Source: an uncultured Bacteroidales bacterium
GTDB lineage: Bacteria; Bacteroidota; Bacteroidia; Bacteroidales; FEN-979
Length of the DNA stretch: 58,283 nt
Assembly (NCBI GenBank): GCA_903875045.1
Contig: CAIQUS010000238.1
Coordinates: 1-58,283, forward strand
Direction: 5' to 3'
In this document: positions 48,799-57,959 of the stretch, one piece after another
How the letters are laid out: each line of letters begins with the position of its first letter
Numbering within the stretch: the first letter of the stretch is position 1
Translations under genes and position numbers: made by a program
Notes under the pieces: generated by a model
Told to the model about the DNA's origin: nothing
Database searches by the model: none
The model's input: only the letters and a program-made list of their open reading frames with translations

Positions 48799-49489
48799 CA
48801 ACGAGTTCCTCTGCCGAAAGATCCATTAAACTGAATGACTGCCAGCCATTAAAATCAAAATGCCACCATTCTGAAGGCATTACCTTGAATCCGTGTTTAT
48901 CCATAACCCTGATCAGTAAATCTCTGTTTTGTAGCACAGTTAACTGTAGATCAGGATACCGGGCCCCGGCTTTGGCTGTGAAATTATCATATTCAGTCGG
49001 CATAGCTAGTTCAGCCCCGGTTTTAAGGTCAACAAGGCTCACATCAACTGAACAACCTCGGTTATGTCGTGAGCCCGTGGCAGGAGAGGCGGCAAAAAGA
49101 GTATCTTTCACGATTTCATGGAATAAGAGCGTGGCTGTGTAGGGTCGGTAAGCATCGAAAATTTTTAACCCTAATCCCATGGAGGCGAGTTCTTTTTGAA
49201 CTGCCACAAGTGAGTCGGCTGCAGGTTTACGAAGAAATGCATTCGGAAAGGAATAAACCTGCCTGCCAGTAAAGTTGTTGGCAGTCGCATACCTGATGTC
49301 AAGCTGGATTCCGGGAATTACCTTTTGAATATCTATCAACGTGTTTTGACCGTTTTTTACACATTCCCCCTGGTATTCCTGAATCGTTGCAGTAATAGGA
49401 AGATTGTATGGATTGGCCTTTTTCTTCTGCGCATTGCCATTAAAAATACAGGCTGAGAAAATCAATAGGGTCAGGAATATTTTTTGCAT
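48791..49489 (-). CDS. D-alanyl-D-alanine dipeptidase (M15D, VanX/DdpX family)
   Basis: Zinc metallopeptidase of 232 aa that would hydrolyse D-Ala-D-Ala or related murein dipeptides in the periplasm. Signal peptide MQKIFLTLLIFSACIFNGNAQ, VanX-type 'IDIQKVIPGIQLDIRYATANNFTG', 'LKIFDAYRP', the zinc motif 'SRHNRGCSVDVSL' (SxHxxGxAxD with Cys at the Ala position) and the catalytic/zinc 'SEWWHFDF' (ExxH). It is most likely for D-Ala recycling; no vancomycin resistance genes accompany it. Its 3' end overlaps that of the TerB-DnaJ gene. Confidence 0.9.
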   Translation of the reverse strand: MQKIFLTLLIFSACIFNGNAQKKKANPYNLPITATIQEYQGECVKNGQNTLIDIQKVIPGIQLDIRYATANNFTGRQVYSFPNAFLRKPAADSLVAVQKELASMGLGLKIFDAYRPYTATLLFHEIVKDTLFAASPATGSRHNRGCSVDVSLVDLKTGAELAMPTEYDNFTAKAGARYPDLQLTVLQNRDLLIRVMDKHGFKVMPSEWWHFDFNGWQSFSLMDLSAEELVVK

Positions 49490-49517
49490 GGTTCCGGGAT
49501 TTTTAATTGAATTGTTA

Positions 49518-49525
49518 TACTTTCG
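49518..49525 (+). promoter_or_regulatory. Candidate -7 box (TACTTTCG) for the OYE-family gene
   Basis: TACTTTCG, 26 bp before the ATG at 49551, differs from TAnnTTTG at one position. It is in the divergent spacer with the dipeptidase gene. Confidence 0.35.
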
Positions 49526-49550
49526 TTTTCCATTACATTAATGCAAATAT

Positions 49551-50741
49551 ATGAATAATCCACTTTTTACAGAAGCCTCTCTGGGACCAGTGATTTTGCG
49601 CAACCGCTCGATTCGTTCTGCCGCATTCGAAGGAATGTGCCCCGGAAACAAGGTTTCTGAAGAGCTGATCAGGTACCATTCTGCCGTTGCTGCCGGTGGG
49701 ATTGGGATGACTACCGTGGCTTATGCGGCGGTTTCCCGGAGCGGGCTTTCATTTCCACACCAGTTATTACTGAATAATGAAGCGATCCCTGATTTACGAA
49801 AGCTCACCGCATCCATCCACAGGGAAGAGGCAGCAGCTGCCATTCAACTTGGCCACTGCGGACTGATGGCAAAGAAATCATTGTCCGGTGTATGTATTGC
49901 ACCAAGCGGTAAATTCAACCTTTATGGACCTACCTGGGCAAAAACGATCTCGCTGAATGAGATCAGTACAATTATCCGGGATTTTTCCAATGCGGTGAAG
50001 ATTGTCAGGGAAGCTGGTTTCGATGTTGTGGAAGTGCATGCAGGTCATGGCTACCTGATCAGCCAGTTCCTGTCACCCTATACAAATAAACGATCAGACC
50101 GGTATGGAGGTTCTTTCGAAAACCGCAGCCGGTTTATGGTTGAAGTAATGAAGGTTGTTCTTGAGGCAGCCGGATCATCCACGGCAGTTGTTGTTAAAAT
50201 GAACCTTCGTGATGGTTTTCGCGGAGGAATGGAATTGGATGAATCAATTGCGGTGGCAAAACTGCTTGAGAATGAAGGGGTACATGGACTGGTATTGTCA
50301 GGCGGGTTTGTATCAAAAGCCCCTATGTATGTGATGCGGGGAAGTATGCCGGTAAAAGTCATGGCTCACTATATGAAAAATCCCTGGATGAAATTCGGGA
50401 CCCGTTATTTTGGGAACCTGCTAATGAAGCCGGAGCCGTTTACAGAAGGGTATTTCCTTGAAGATGCATTGAAGGTAAAAGCACAAGTTAAAATTCCTGT
50501 GATTTATGTGGGAGGCTTGAAATCGAAAGAGATGATTGATAAGGTGCTGGAACTGGGTTTTGATTTTGTTCAGATTGCAAGAGCTTTGATTCACGATCCG
50601 GGATTTATCAATAAATTAAAAACAGGCGAAGTAGTGAAATCAGGCTGCCAGAGTTCAAATTATTGCATAGCCCGCATGTATTCCGGTCAAATGGCTTGTT
50701 ATCAAAATGAAACAGATGGTCCCCGTGAAATGGGCCGGTAA
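49551..50741 (+). CDS. NADH:flavin oxidoreductase (Old Yellow Enzyme family)
   Basis: FMN-dependent ene-reductase-type TIM barrel of 396 aa. Signatures: 'LGPVILRNRSIRSAAFEGM', 'AAIQLGHCGLMAKK', the family hallmark 'VHAGHGYLISQFLSPYTNKRSDRYGGSFENRSRFMVEV', 'VVVKMNLRDGFRGGM' and 'FVQIARALIHDP'. The C-terminal 'CQSSNYCIARMYSG' follows the barrel; there is no NADH-binding domain as in 2,4-dienoyl-CoA reductases. The physiological substrate is unknown. It is followed by a strong hairpin (50758-50782). Confidence 0.9.
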   Translation: MNNPLFTEASLGPVILRNRSIRSAAFEGMCPGNKVSEELIRYHSAVAAGGIGMTTVAYAAVSRSGLSFPHQLLLNNEAIPDLRKLTASIHREEAAAAIQLGHCGLMAKKSLSGVCIAPSGKFNLYGPTWAKTISLNEISTIIRDFSNAVKIVREAGFDVVEVHAGHGYLISQFLSPYTNKRSDRYGGSFENRSRFMVEVMKVVLEAAGSSTAVVVKMNLRDGFRGGMELDESIAVAKLLENEGVHGLVLSGGFVSKAPMYVMRGSMPVKVMAHYMKNPWMKFGTRYFGNLLMKPEPFTEGYFLEDALKVKAQVKIPVIYVGGLKSKEMIDKVLELGFDFVQIARALIHDPGFINKLKTGEVVKSGCQSSNYCIARMYSGQMACYQNETDGPREMGR

Positions 50742-50755
50742 TGTTGATCATAAAC

Positions 50756-50784
50756 AAGGGCTGCAGGAAAATCCTGCAGCCCGG
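50756..50784. terminator. Perfect hairpin between convergent genes (probable bidirectional terminator)
   Basis: GGGCTGCAGGA (50758-50768) pairs perfectly with TCCTGCAGCCC (50772-50782) around a 3-nt loop. The downstream tail is T-rich only on the reverse strand (TTGTTTATG), so it best terminates the leftward cupredoxin gene, but the stem could stop both transcripts. Confidence 0.65.
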
Positions 50785-50833
50785 TCAAACTAAAAGCAAG
50801 CAAAACAAAAGCAAACAAAAAAGAAGGGCGCGA

Positions 50834-51973
50834 TCATTCAATTAATAAAAGCCTTTTAATATGTGAGACATTTTCAGAATTGATCTGTATTAAATATAAT
50901 CCATTGTGTTCCTTGGAGAGATCAAAACTGTATTCATCTGAACCGGAACATACCCTCGAAACTATTTTTTTTCCACTGACGTCCATCACTGTAACTTCCA
51001 TTGACGTATCCTTCATACTCCCGGCTTTAATTTTGAAAACCCCATGGGCAGGGTTGGGGTAAACCTCCAGATCTGTGGTTGTTGTCTCATGAATCCCAAC
51101 GGTTGATCCGGCTTGTGTGACCGTTACGGTTTGAGGCGTTAAACCTGCAACTGTAACTGTAATGGTAGCAATTCGCTGGAGATTCGTGGTATTCTCGGTA
51201 TTGGTTGCAGTAAGGGTTCCATTGCCATTTCCGGATGGTGGAACTGAGCACCAGCTCGAATTACTTGATGCGGTCCAGGTGGTATTCGAGGTGACATCAA
51301 AAGATGTAGACCCCGAAGTTGCAGGAACATTTTGGTTTGCCGGCCCAACTGTAAGTGTTGGTGCCGCTCCGGCTTGTGTTACCGTGACAGTTTGATCCGG
51401 AAGTCCTGAAACTACAACAGTGATCGTTGCAATGCGCTGATTTACTGAAATGTTTGTGGAGTAGTTGGCATTGATGCTTCCATTTCCTGTCCCGCCTGCA
51501 GAAACTGTACACCAGTTCGCACTGCTGGTTGATGTCCATGATGTGTTCGAAGTAACCGTGAAAGTCGTAGAACCTGCAGAGGAGGTTACATTTCTGTTCG
51601 ATGGTGAAACTGACAGGGTGGGGGTGAACCCGGTTGCATTGAATGTTCCAGCCATTCCCGGTACATGGGGTGTGCATACGTAAGAATATGCGCCGGCAAC
51701 AGTTACTTTGTACTCGTATGATGTATTCGTACTGGTTATCAATGCGTCCCAGGATGATGCACCTGCGGGGATCGCTCCCGGTGTTGAAGTTGTGGTATGG
51801 TTCCCTGCACTCCAAACCCAACGGATGGTATCGCCAACGTTGACGTTGACATTTACAGGGTTAAAAAAGAAATTTCCGACCATTACCACGTGTTTGACGG
51901 CGAATGACGGGCTGTTGATGAAAATGCCCAGACTGAAAATAATAAGGGAGAGTAAATATGTATATTTTTTCAT
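50834..51973 (-). CDS. Secreted cupredoxin - BACON - T9SS type A sorting domain protein
   Basis: A 379-aa predicted surface or extracellular blue-copper protein. Signal peptide MKKYTYLLSLIIFSLGIFINSPSFA, then a plastocyanin-like domain (about 27-115). The apparent type 1 copper ligands are H59 ('SAGNHTT') and C100, H103 and M107 in 'CTPHVPGM'. Two BACON domains follow (about 118-205 and 208-290, with 'ANWCTVSAGGTGNGSI' and 'SSWCSVPPSGNGNGTL'). The type A sorting domain runs from 'LEVYPNPAHGVFKIKAG' to 'GLYLIQINSENVSHIKRLLLIE'. Roles in extracellular electron transfer or copper binding are possible; none is demonstrated. Confidence 0.85.
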   Translation of the reverse strand: MKKYTYLLSLIIFSLGIFINSPSFAVKHVVMVGNFFFNPVNVNVNVGDTIRWVWSAGNHTTTSTPGAIPAGASSWDALITSTNTSYEYKVTVAGAYSYVCTPHVPGMAGTFNATGFTPTLSVSPSNRNVTSSAGSTTFTVTSNTSWTSTSSANWCTVSAGGTGNGSINANYSTNISVNQRIATITVVVSGLPDQTVTVTQAGAAPTLTVGPANQNVPATSGSTSFDVTSNTTWTASSNSSWCSVPPSGNGNGTLTATNTENTTNLQRIATITVTVAGLTPQTVTVTQAGSTVGIHETTTTDLEVYPNPAHGVFKIKAGSMKDTSMEVTVMDVSGKKIVSRVCSGSDEYSFDLSKEHNGLYLIQINSENVSHIKRLLLIE

Positions 51974-52078
51974 GGATTATATATTAAAACTAATTTAGAC
52001 TAAATAAATACAAATATACAACAATTTTTATTGAAAAATCAATTTCACAAAAATATTTTTATTCACCATGAAATAGGC

Positions 52079-52086
52079 TATTTTTG
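52079..52086 (+). promoter_or_regulatory. Candidate -7 box (TATTTTTG) for the GH29-GH95 pair
   Basis: TATTTTTG ends 18 bp before the ATG at 52105 and matches TAnnTTTG. The region upstream is very AT-rich. Confidence 0.4.
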
Positions 52087-52104
52087 AAACTGAAATTATA
52101 CATT

Positions 52105-53517
52105 ATGAAACGACTTATCAGATGCACTTTTCTTCTTTTCATCCTGTTTGGATATTTGCGATGTTTTGCACAAATAGTAGAAAATGAACGAGTTGAAATC
52201 GAAAGCGATCCTGTGATCCTTCAGAAGCTGGAGCAATGGCAGGATCTGAAATTTGGAATCCTGATGCACTGGGGCACGTACAGCCAATGGGGAATTGTGG
52301 AATCATGGTCTCTTTGCTCGGAGGATGAAGACTGGTGTCGTAGGAAAATAAAAAATTATGTCGATTATTGCCGTGAGTATACAAACCTTAAAACATCCTT
52401 TAATCCCACACTGTTTGATCCCGGAAAATGGGCTGCTGCTGCAAAATATGCAGGGATGAAGTATGTAATCTTCACCACAAAGCACCATGATGGCTTTTGC
52501 ATGTTTGATACTAAGCAGACAGACTACTCAATCACCGATGAGGCTTCTCCTTTCCATAATAATCCCAGGGCGAATGTAACCAAAGAAATTTTCAACGCTT
52601 TCAGGGCGGAGGGATTCTGGACCGGGGCCTATTTCTCCAAACCAGACTGGCACTGTAATGACTATTGGGCAGAGGAGTGGGCAACCCCCAGCCGCAATGT
52701 CAATTACAGCATCAAAAAATATCCCGAAAGATGGCAGAAATACTGTGATTTTACCTTTAATCAGATCCGGGAATTGATGAGCCAATATGGGAAGGTGGAT
52801 ATTCTGTGGCTCGATGGGGGATGGGTTGACCCTAAAAACGGGCAGGATATCAATATGCCAAAAATTGCCAAGATGGCGCGCAGTTACCAGCGCGATTTGC
52901 TCATTGTCGATCGTACAGTAACCGGCAGATATGAAAATTACCGGACACCAGAGCAGGAGATACCTGACAAAACACTCAATTATCCCTGGGAAACATGTAT
53001 GACGATGGCATCGTCATGGTCGTATGTACCCGGGGATATCTACAAACCAACCAATAAAATCATTCACATGTTGGTCGACATCGTATGTAAGGGCGGAAAT
53101 TATCTGCTCAATATCGGGCCGTCGCCGGCGGGAGAATGGGCCGACACGGCTTATGTGAGATTGCGGGAAATAGGCGACTGGATGAAAATTAATGGCGAGG
53201 CAATCTACAACTCCCGTCCTGTAAACCCATTTAAATCTGGAAAAGTTTGCTTTACCTCTAAACCTGATGGTACTATTTACATAATATACCTGGCGGAACC
53301 AGGAGAAATAAGCATGCCAACAACCATTGCAGTAGATGGGTTTCAGCTTTCGGCAGGCTCAACAATAGAATTATTGGGAAAAACAGGCCGGCTGAAGTGG
53401 AAACAACTAACAGATAAGGGCTTTATAATCGAAATTCCCTCCGTATTACGAAAAAATCCACCGTGTAAACATGCCTGGACATTCAGAATTCACATGAATA
53501 ACCGGGATGGAGACTAA
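52105..53517 (+). CDS. Alpha-L-fucosidase-type glycoside hydrolase (GH29)
   Basis: Secreted or periplasmic exo-glycosidase of 470 aa. The start is the ATG at 52105 (MKRLIRCTFLLFILFGYLRCFAQ), giving a signal peptide; the upstream in-frame codon is TTG. GH29 signatures: 'WQDLKFGILMHWGTYSQWGIVESWSLC', 'KYVIFTTKHHDGFCMFDTKQTDYSI', and the nucleophile region 'VDILWLDGGWVDP' with D237. A C-terminal beta-sandwich follows. Fucose release from host, algal or bacterial glycans is inferred. The stop overlaps the possible start of the GH95-like gene, so the two are translationally coupled. Confidence 0.9.
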   Translation: MKRLIRCTFLLFILFGYLRCFAQIVENERVEIESDPVILQKLEQWQDLKFGILMHWGTYSQWGIVESWSLCSEDEDWCRRKIKNYVDYCREYTNLKTSFNPTLFDPGKWAAAAKYAGMKYVIFTTKHHDGFCMFDTKQTDYSITDEASPFHNNPRANVTKEIFNAFRAEGFWTGAYFSKPDWHCNDYWAEEWATPSRNVNYSIKKYPERWQKYCDFTFNQIRELMSQYGKVDILWLDGGWVDPKNGQDINMPKIAKMARSYQRDLLIVDRTVTGRYENYRTPEQEIPDKTLNYPWETCMTMASSWSYVPGDIYKPTNKIIHMLVDIVCKGGNYLLNIGPSPAGEWADTAYVRLREIGDWMKINGEAIYNSRPVNPFKSGKVCFTSKPDGTIYIIYLAEPGEISMPTTIAVDGFQLSAGSTIELLGKTGRLKWKQLTDKGFIIEIPSVLRKNPPCKHAWTFRIHMNNRDGD

Positions 53518-55825
53518 TCTGATCTTTATGTGCAGGCTTTTTCAATTTAAGTGGTTGTTTTTTTTTACAACATTTGTTTTTGGTTCCTTCCCGGGAATTG
53601 GTCAAAACGCCTCACAGCATGACTTGCATTTTAATGCACTGCCCGTGAGGTGGGATGAAGGGATCCCATTGGGAAACGGGATGCTGGGAGCGCTGATATG
53701 GCAGAATGATTCGTCGCTGCGTATTGCCCTTGATCGTGCCGACCTGTGGGATCTCAGGCCTGTGAGGGAATTTACATTGCCTCAGTTCAGCTTCAACTGG
53801 GTAAGAGAACAGCTTGAAAATAAAACGTACGATTCTGTTCAAAAATTATTTGATGAACCTTATGAAAGAGATCCGGGCCCGACAAAAATCCCTGCCGGAG
53901 CGCTCGAGATTCCGGTTGCAGGCATGGGAGCGGTGGAATCTGTTCATTTATACCTGAGCGATGCCCTGTGTGAAGTGAAATGGAAGTCAGGTGCCAGGCT
54001 CATTGCCTTTATTGATGCCAACCGTAACAGGGGATGGTTTCATCTTGAGAATTTTCCTTTGCCTTGCTCAATAAAACTTGATACACCGGATTTTACCCTC
54101 CGGACGCAGAATGGTACTGCAAATTCGGTTGATGGCCAGTCGCTTGGGAGGCTTGATTATTCTCCTCCCATTATAAACGATTCAACGGCAGGTTATCTGT
54201 ACGCCCATCAGCAAGGTTTTGGCGATTTTCGTTTTGTAGTAATGGTTGAATGGAAAGAGATATCCGGGAATGTTGTTGAAGGCTCCTGGCGAATTGAGAC
54301 CAGTCAGGCTAACAGGTTGTCTGATTTGTCATTTGAATCGCTTCGTCGCGATGAAATGGCTGTTTCGTTCGATTCGGCCATGCAGGGGCATCAACGGTGG
54401 TGGAAAGAATATTGGGAAAAATCTTCCATTAAAATACCTGATTCATTGCTTGAAAACCAATGGTACCGGGATATCTATAAATTTGGGTCTGCTTCGAGGC
54501 AAGGAGCTCCTCCCATTACACTACAGGCAGTATGGACGGCCGATAATGGCAAATTACCTCCCTGGAAGGGCGATTTCCACAATGATCTGAATACCCAGCT
54601 GAGTTATTGGCCTGGATATTCATCGAACCACCTGGAAGAATCACGGGTGTATTGTGACTGGATTTGGGCTAACCGTGGCAATGCAGAAACATACACTAAA
54701 AACTATTTCAGTTGCGACGGCCTCAATTTCCCAGGGGTGTCGACCCTTAGCGGTGAGCCGATGGGGGGCTGGATTCAATATGCACTATCGCCAACGATAT
54801 CCTGCTGGCTGGCGCAACACTTTTACAATCAGTGGAAATACAGTGGTGATTTTGCTTTTCTTGAACATGAAGCCTATCCGTTCATTCGCAAAGCTGCTTT
54901 GTTTATTGAAAATTTATCAGTTAAAAAGGGAAAATTTTGTCAATTACCGCTTAGTTCAAGTCCCGAATTTAATGACAATACCCCACAGGCATGGTTTACA
55001 CACACCACCAACTACGATCTGGCACTCATCCGATGGTTATACGGTACAGCTTCTGAACTTGCCACTGAGCTTGGAAAAACTGACGATTTAATCCGATGGA
55101 ACCGGTGTTTGAACAGTTGGCCAGATCTGGCACTTTCCGATTCAGGCAGTTTGCTCATTGCACCTGGTTTTCCATACAATGTATCTCACCGGCACTTTTC
55201 TCACCTGATGTCCATCTATCCGCTTGGGATTTATGATTGGAATGCTGGCAGATTTGACCAAGAAATCATTTCAGCCTCGATTCGTGAATTGCAGAGAAAC
55301 GGAACGGATAACTGGTGTGGATATTCGTATGCATGGCTGGGAAATTTACAGGCCCGTGCCTTCAATGGAGATGGCGCAGCGGAAGCATTGAGAACGTTTG
55401 CCGGTTGTTTCTGCCTGTCAAATAGTTTTCATGCCAACGGAGATCAATCGGGTACCGGAAAATCGACTTTTACTTACCGACCATTTACACTCGAAGGAAA
55501 TTTCGCATTTGCTTCAGGCATCCAGGAGATGCTGATGCAAAGCAATCATGATCTTATCGTGATTTTTCCCGCCATTCCTGAAAAGTGGAAGGATGCTTCC
55601 TTTCAGAACCTGAGGGCGCAGGGAGCATTCCTTGTTTCAGCAACCCGAAAGGATGGAAAAACCCAACTGGTGAAAATATTTTCAGAAAAGGGAGGTGAAT
55701 TGCATCTGAAAAACCCTTTAGGGAAAGCGAAAATAGTGGTGAATGGTGCACGGAAGGTACGTTTTGGAAAGAATGGCGTATTAACCATAAAAACCAAACC
55801 GGGGCAAACGATTGTCTTTCAATAA
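53507..55825 (+). CDS. GH95-like glycoside hydrolase
   Basis: A 772-aa predicted secreted hydrolase. The N-terminal beta-sandwich starts 'ALPVRWDEGIPLGNGMLGALIW', close to the GH95 consensus; the (alpha/alpha)6 catalytic region includes 'PPWKGDFHNDLNTQLSYWPGYSSNHLEES' and 'VSHRHFSHLMSIYPL', then a C-terminal beta-domain. GH95 enzymes act on alpha-1,2-linked L-fucose or L-galactose. This protein is a divergent member, and the specificity is not assured. The start could be ATG 53507, overlapping the GH29 stop, or ATG 53528, which gives a cleaner signal peptide (MCRLFQFKWLFFFTTFVFGSF). Confidence 0.82.
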   Translation: METNLIFMCRLFQFKWLFFFTTFVFGSFPGIGQNASQHDLHFNALPVRWDEGIPLGNGMLGALIWQNDSSLRIALDRADLWDLRPVREFTLPQFSFNWVREQLENKTYDSVQKLFDEPYERDPGPTKIPAGALEIPVAGMGAVESVHLYLSDALCEVKWKSGARLIAFIDANRNRGWFHLENFPLPCSIKLDTPDFTLRTQNGTANSVDGQSLGRLDYSPPIINDSTAGYLYAHQQGFGDFRFVVMVEWKEISGNVVEGSWRIETSQANRLSDLSFESLRRDEMAVSFDSAMQGHQRWWKEYWEKSSIKIPDSLLENQWYRDIYKFGSASRQGAPPITLQAVWTADNGKLPPWKGDFHNDLNTQLSYWPGYSSNHLEESRVYCDWIWANRGNAETYTKNYFSCDGLNFPGVSTLSGEPMGGWIQYALSPTISCWLAQHFYNQWKYSGDFAFLEHEAYPFIRKAALFIENLSVKKGKFCQLPLSSSPEFNDNTPQAWFTHTTNYDLALIRWLYGTASELATELGKTDDLIRWNRCLNSWPDLALSDSGSLLIAPGFPYNVSHRHFSHLMSIYPLGIYDWNAGRFDQEIISASIRELQRNGTDNWCGYSYAWLGNLQARAFNGDGAAEALRTFAGCFCLSNSFHANGDQSGTGKSTFTYRPFTLEGNFAFASGIQEMLMQSNHDLIVIFPAIPEKWKDASFQNLRAQGAFLVSATRKDGKTQLVKIFSEKGGELHLKNPLGKAKIVVNGARKVRFGKNGVLTIKTKPGQTIVFQ

Positions 55826-55858
55826 GGAAACTGCAATGTAGGGCGCCCGATCGATGAA

Positions 55859-57859
55859 TTAATCATGAAATCTCCATGCGACCCCAAATTTAAAAGCGCC
55901 ATCCTGCATGGGATAGTGTGGTGTGGTATAATAGGCCCGCCCCATAAAACTTGCATTGAAATGCGTATAGGTGACAAAGAACCTGGCCCGCTGAATTTTC
56001 AGATTGATGAAAACATCCATATATAAGTAGTTGCCGGTTTCTTTTGCATCCTGAAGGTAAAAGGATCGCACCGCAGGATTATAGCTATCTGCATAATAAG
56101 ATGTGTTGTAAAAGAAATTGAGCCCCGGTTGAAGAACCGCTGCCCCATGGAACAGTGGTTGTGTATAATAAAATGCCAGATTCCCGATGAAGGCAGGAAG
56201 ACGCAACACGGTGGTACCCTGAACTGTTTGATAAACCAATTGCGCTTTGATTTTGAATCGTTTAAGATTGAGTGTTCCGTTCAGGTAAAAGTGTATATAG
56301 CCAAATTCTTTCTGATATTGCCGGGGCTGGCTTAAGGAATCAAGGTAGATAAAGTTGTTGATCCGGCTGATATTCACGCCGGTTTCGAAAAATCTGAAAG
56401 AATAGTTGAATCCTCCGGAAATCAGCCCTTGCTTCAGCCAGGTAGTATCCCATTGATAACTATTTCCCTGGTATTGGGTATAAAACCAACCAGGTTGCTG
56501 GAAAATGTAATTTCCTGTTAGTGAAATAGTTCCTGCATTTTTTGACTGAGAGCCAAGAATGGTTGATAGTTTCACTCTGAGGCTTAAATCACTTTCATTA
56601 TAATCGCCGAGTACATAATCGCCTCTTGCCTCAAGTTTTAAATTTGAAAACGGGTTAAATTCGATTTTGGCATGAGGGATAAACTGCAGGAAGAAATGTT
56701 TGACGCCATGCAATGAGACTTCACTGTACTGCTGCCTGATGCCTGCTTCGATCTGGAAAATCCGGAGTTTCTGGTTAGGTTTAAAACTCGGGTTGGACCA
56801 GATAATTTCATTGATGATTTTTTTTATGGTCAGTGAATCGAAGGTGCGAACTGTATCAAGGAGAGCCGGAGGAAAAAATCCGCTGTCTATCGGATTGTTT
56901 ATGAAATTCTGGATTTGCCGGTTATATTGGAATGAATAGGTCAATCTGCCAAGTTCTGTTCTGTTCCTGGAGCCGAGAGAGGTATCCTTTTCATTGTTCG
57001 CATGCCTGGTCAGGTCGAAATAATGTTTCATAAAAAAACCGGTTTCCTTGATCCTGTTCTGAGCAGTTTTCAGATTTATGGGAATGACCATTCTGTTCGG
57101 TTCGAGGTTGTTCTCAAACAGGCTATCGCTTTTCAGACCTCCATTCTCATTATTAATCAAGCGGTTCAGTGTAAGGTTTGCGATCACACCATAACGTTTG
57201 TTCTTAGTGAAGAACTGGGAAGTCAGAACGAAATTTATATGATTTGTTTTTTGCCAGGAATAGGAGCCAGGTGCGCTCATCACACGAAAATCGAAGCCAA
57301 GGTTAAAGCTTCTGTAAATATTCCGGCTGAAAACAGCATGAAAATTCTGCTCTTTTTTAGCGCCTTGAATATAGGACAACTCGGTATATGTTTTATAGAC
57401 TTTATAATACTTGACGCTGTCATTTTTATACAGGTACTGGTCAGAACTGTGGATGCCATAATCAAATCCATTCTCTACCGGTGAATGGAATGGTGTTAAG
57501 GAGCGATATGCCTGGCCAATGTTTCCAAGTGTGGCGTAAAACCTGTCATGTTTATAAAGCAGGTCATAGTTTTGAAAGCCATCAAGGGCCGTATCATTTT
57601 GATGCAAATTCAATTTACCGAGCTTTTCAAAATCGCTATAGAAGAAAAGTACCTGTATTGAATCCCGGTGTTTTTTGATGGAGTCGAGCAGTATTTTATT
57701 AGATGCTGCGGTTCGTTGAGCTTTTAGGATGCTATCAGCGGATTCAGTTTTTCTTTGTTCTGATTTGGCAGTATCTGGCAGCTGTGAGTAAGTATTGAGC
57801 GAAATACCCAACATGAGCAGGGCTGTAATTTGCAGGAAACGATAGAAATTACAAGGCAT
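55859..57859 (-). CDS. Putative outer-membrane porin (Porin_10-like)
   Basis: A 666-aa predicted outer-membrane beta-barrel. Signal peptide (MPCNFYRFLQITALLMLGISLNTYSQ), a Lys/Ser-rich N-terminal coil, then repeated amphipathic strands rich in Tyr/Phe ('YNRQIQNFINNPIDSGFFPP', 'SLRVKLSTILGSQSKNAGTISLTGNYIFQQPGWFYTQYQG') to a C-terminal 'MQDGAFKFGVAWRFHD' that ends in the expected aromatic pattern. The 'FFYSDFEKLGKLNLHQNDTALDGFQNYDLLYKHDRFYATLGNIGQAYRS' opening is typical of the Bacteroidota Porin_10 family. The reverse strand has TACCTTTA at 57882-57889 as a possible -7 box. Confidence 0.8.
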   Translation of the reverse strand: MPCNFYRFLQITALLMLGISLNTYSQLPDTAKSEQRKTESADSILKAQRTAASNKILLDSIKKHRDSIQVLFFYSDFEKLGKLNLHQNDTALDGFQNYDLLYKHDRFYATLGNIGQAYRSLTPFHSPVENGFDYGIHSSDQYLYKNDSVKYYKVYKTYTELSYIQGAKKEQNFHAVFSRNIYRSFNLGFDFRVMSAPGSYSWQKTNHINFVLTSQFFTKNKRYGVIANLTLNRLINNENGGLKSDSLFENNLEPNRMVIPINLKTAQNRIKETGFFMKHYFDLTRHANNEKDTSLGSRNRTELGRLTYSFQYNRQIQNFINNPIDSGFFPPALLDTVRTFDSLTIKKIINEIIWSNPSFKPNQKLRIFQIEAGIRQQYSEVSLHGVKHFFLQFIPHAKIEFNPFSNLKLEARGDYVLGDYNESDLSLRVKLSTILGSQSKNAGTISLTGNYIFQQPGWFYTQYQGNSYQWDTTWLKQGLISGGFNYSFRFFETGVNISRINNFIYLDSLSQPRQYQKEFGYIHFYLNGTLNLKRFKIKAQLVYQTVQGTTVLRLPAFIGNLAFYYTQPLFHGAAVLQPGLNFFYNTSYYADSYNPAVRSFYLQDAKETGNYLYMDVFINLKIQRARFFVTYTHFNASFMGRAYYTTPHYPMQDGAFKFGVAWRFHD

Positions 57860-57921
57860 TCCGGAGGTATGAATTAGAGTATAAAGGTATGGAAAAAAGT
57901 GGTAACAGGAGAGTGTACCGC

Positions 57922-57951
57922 AAAAAAAAACCCAGCTGTAAGGCTGGGTTT
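57922..57951 (-). terminator. rRNA operon terminator
   Basis: On the reverse strand AAACCCAGC pairs with GCTGGGTTT around TTACA or so, followed by nine to ten T residues (plus-strand A-run 57922-57930). It lies directly after the 5S rRNA gene and before the porin gene promoter region. Confidence 0.9.
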
Positions 57952-57959
57952 AAAAAAGA

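Noticed and set aside
48791-49489. VanX-type dipeptidase as a vancomycin resistance determinant
   Set aside because: No VanA/VanH ligase or dehydrogenase genes or regulator are nearby; the protein is exported and fits a cell-wall recycling role.
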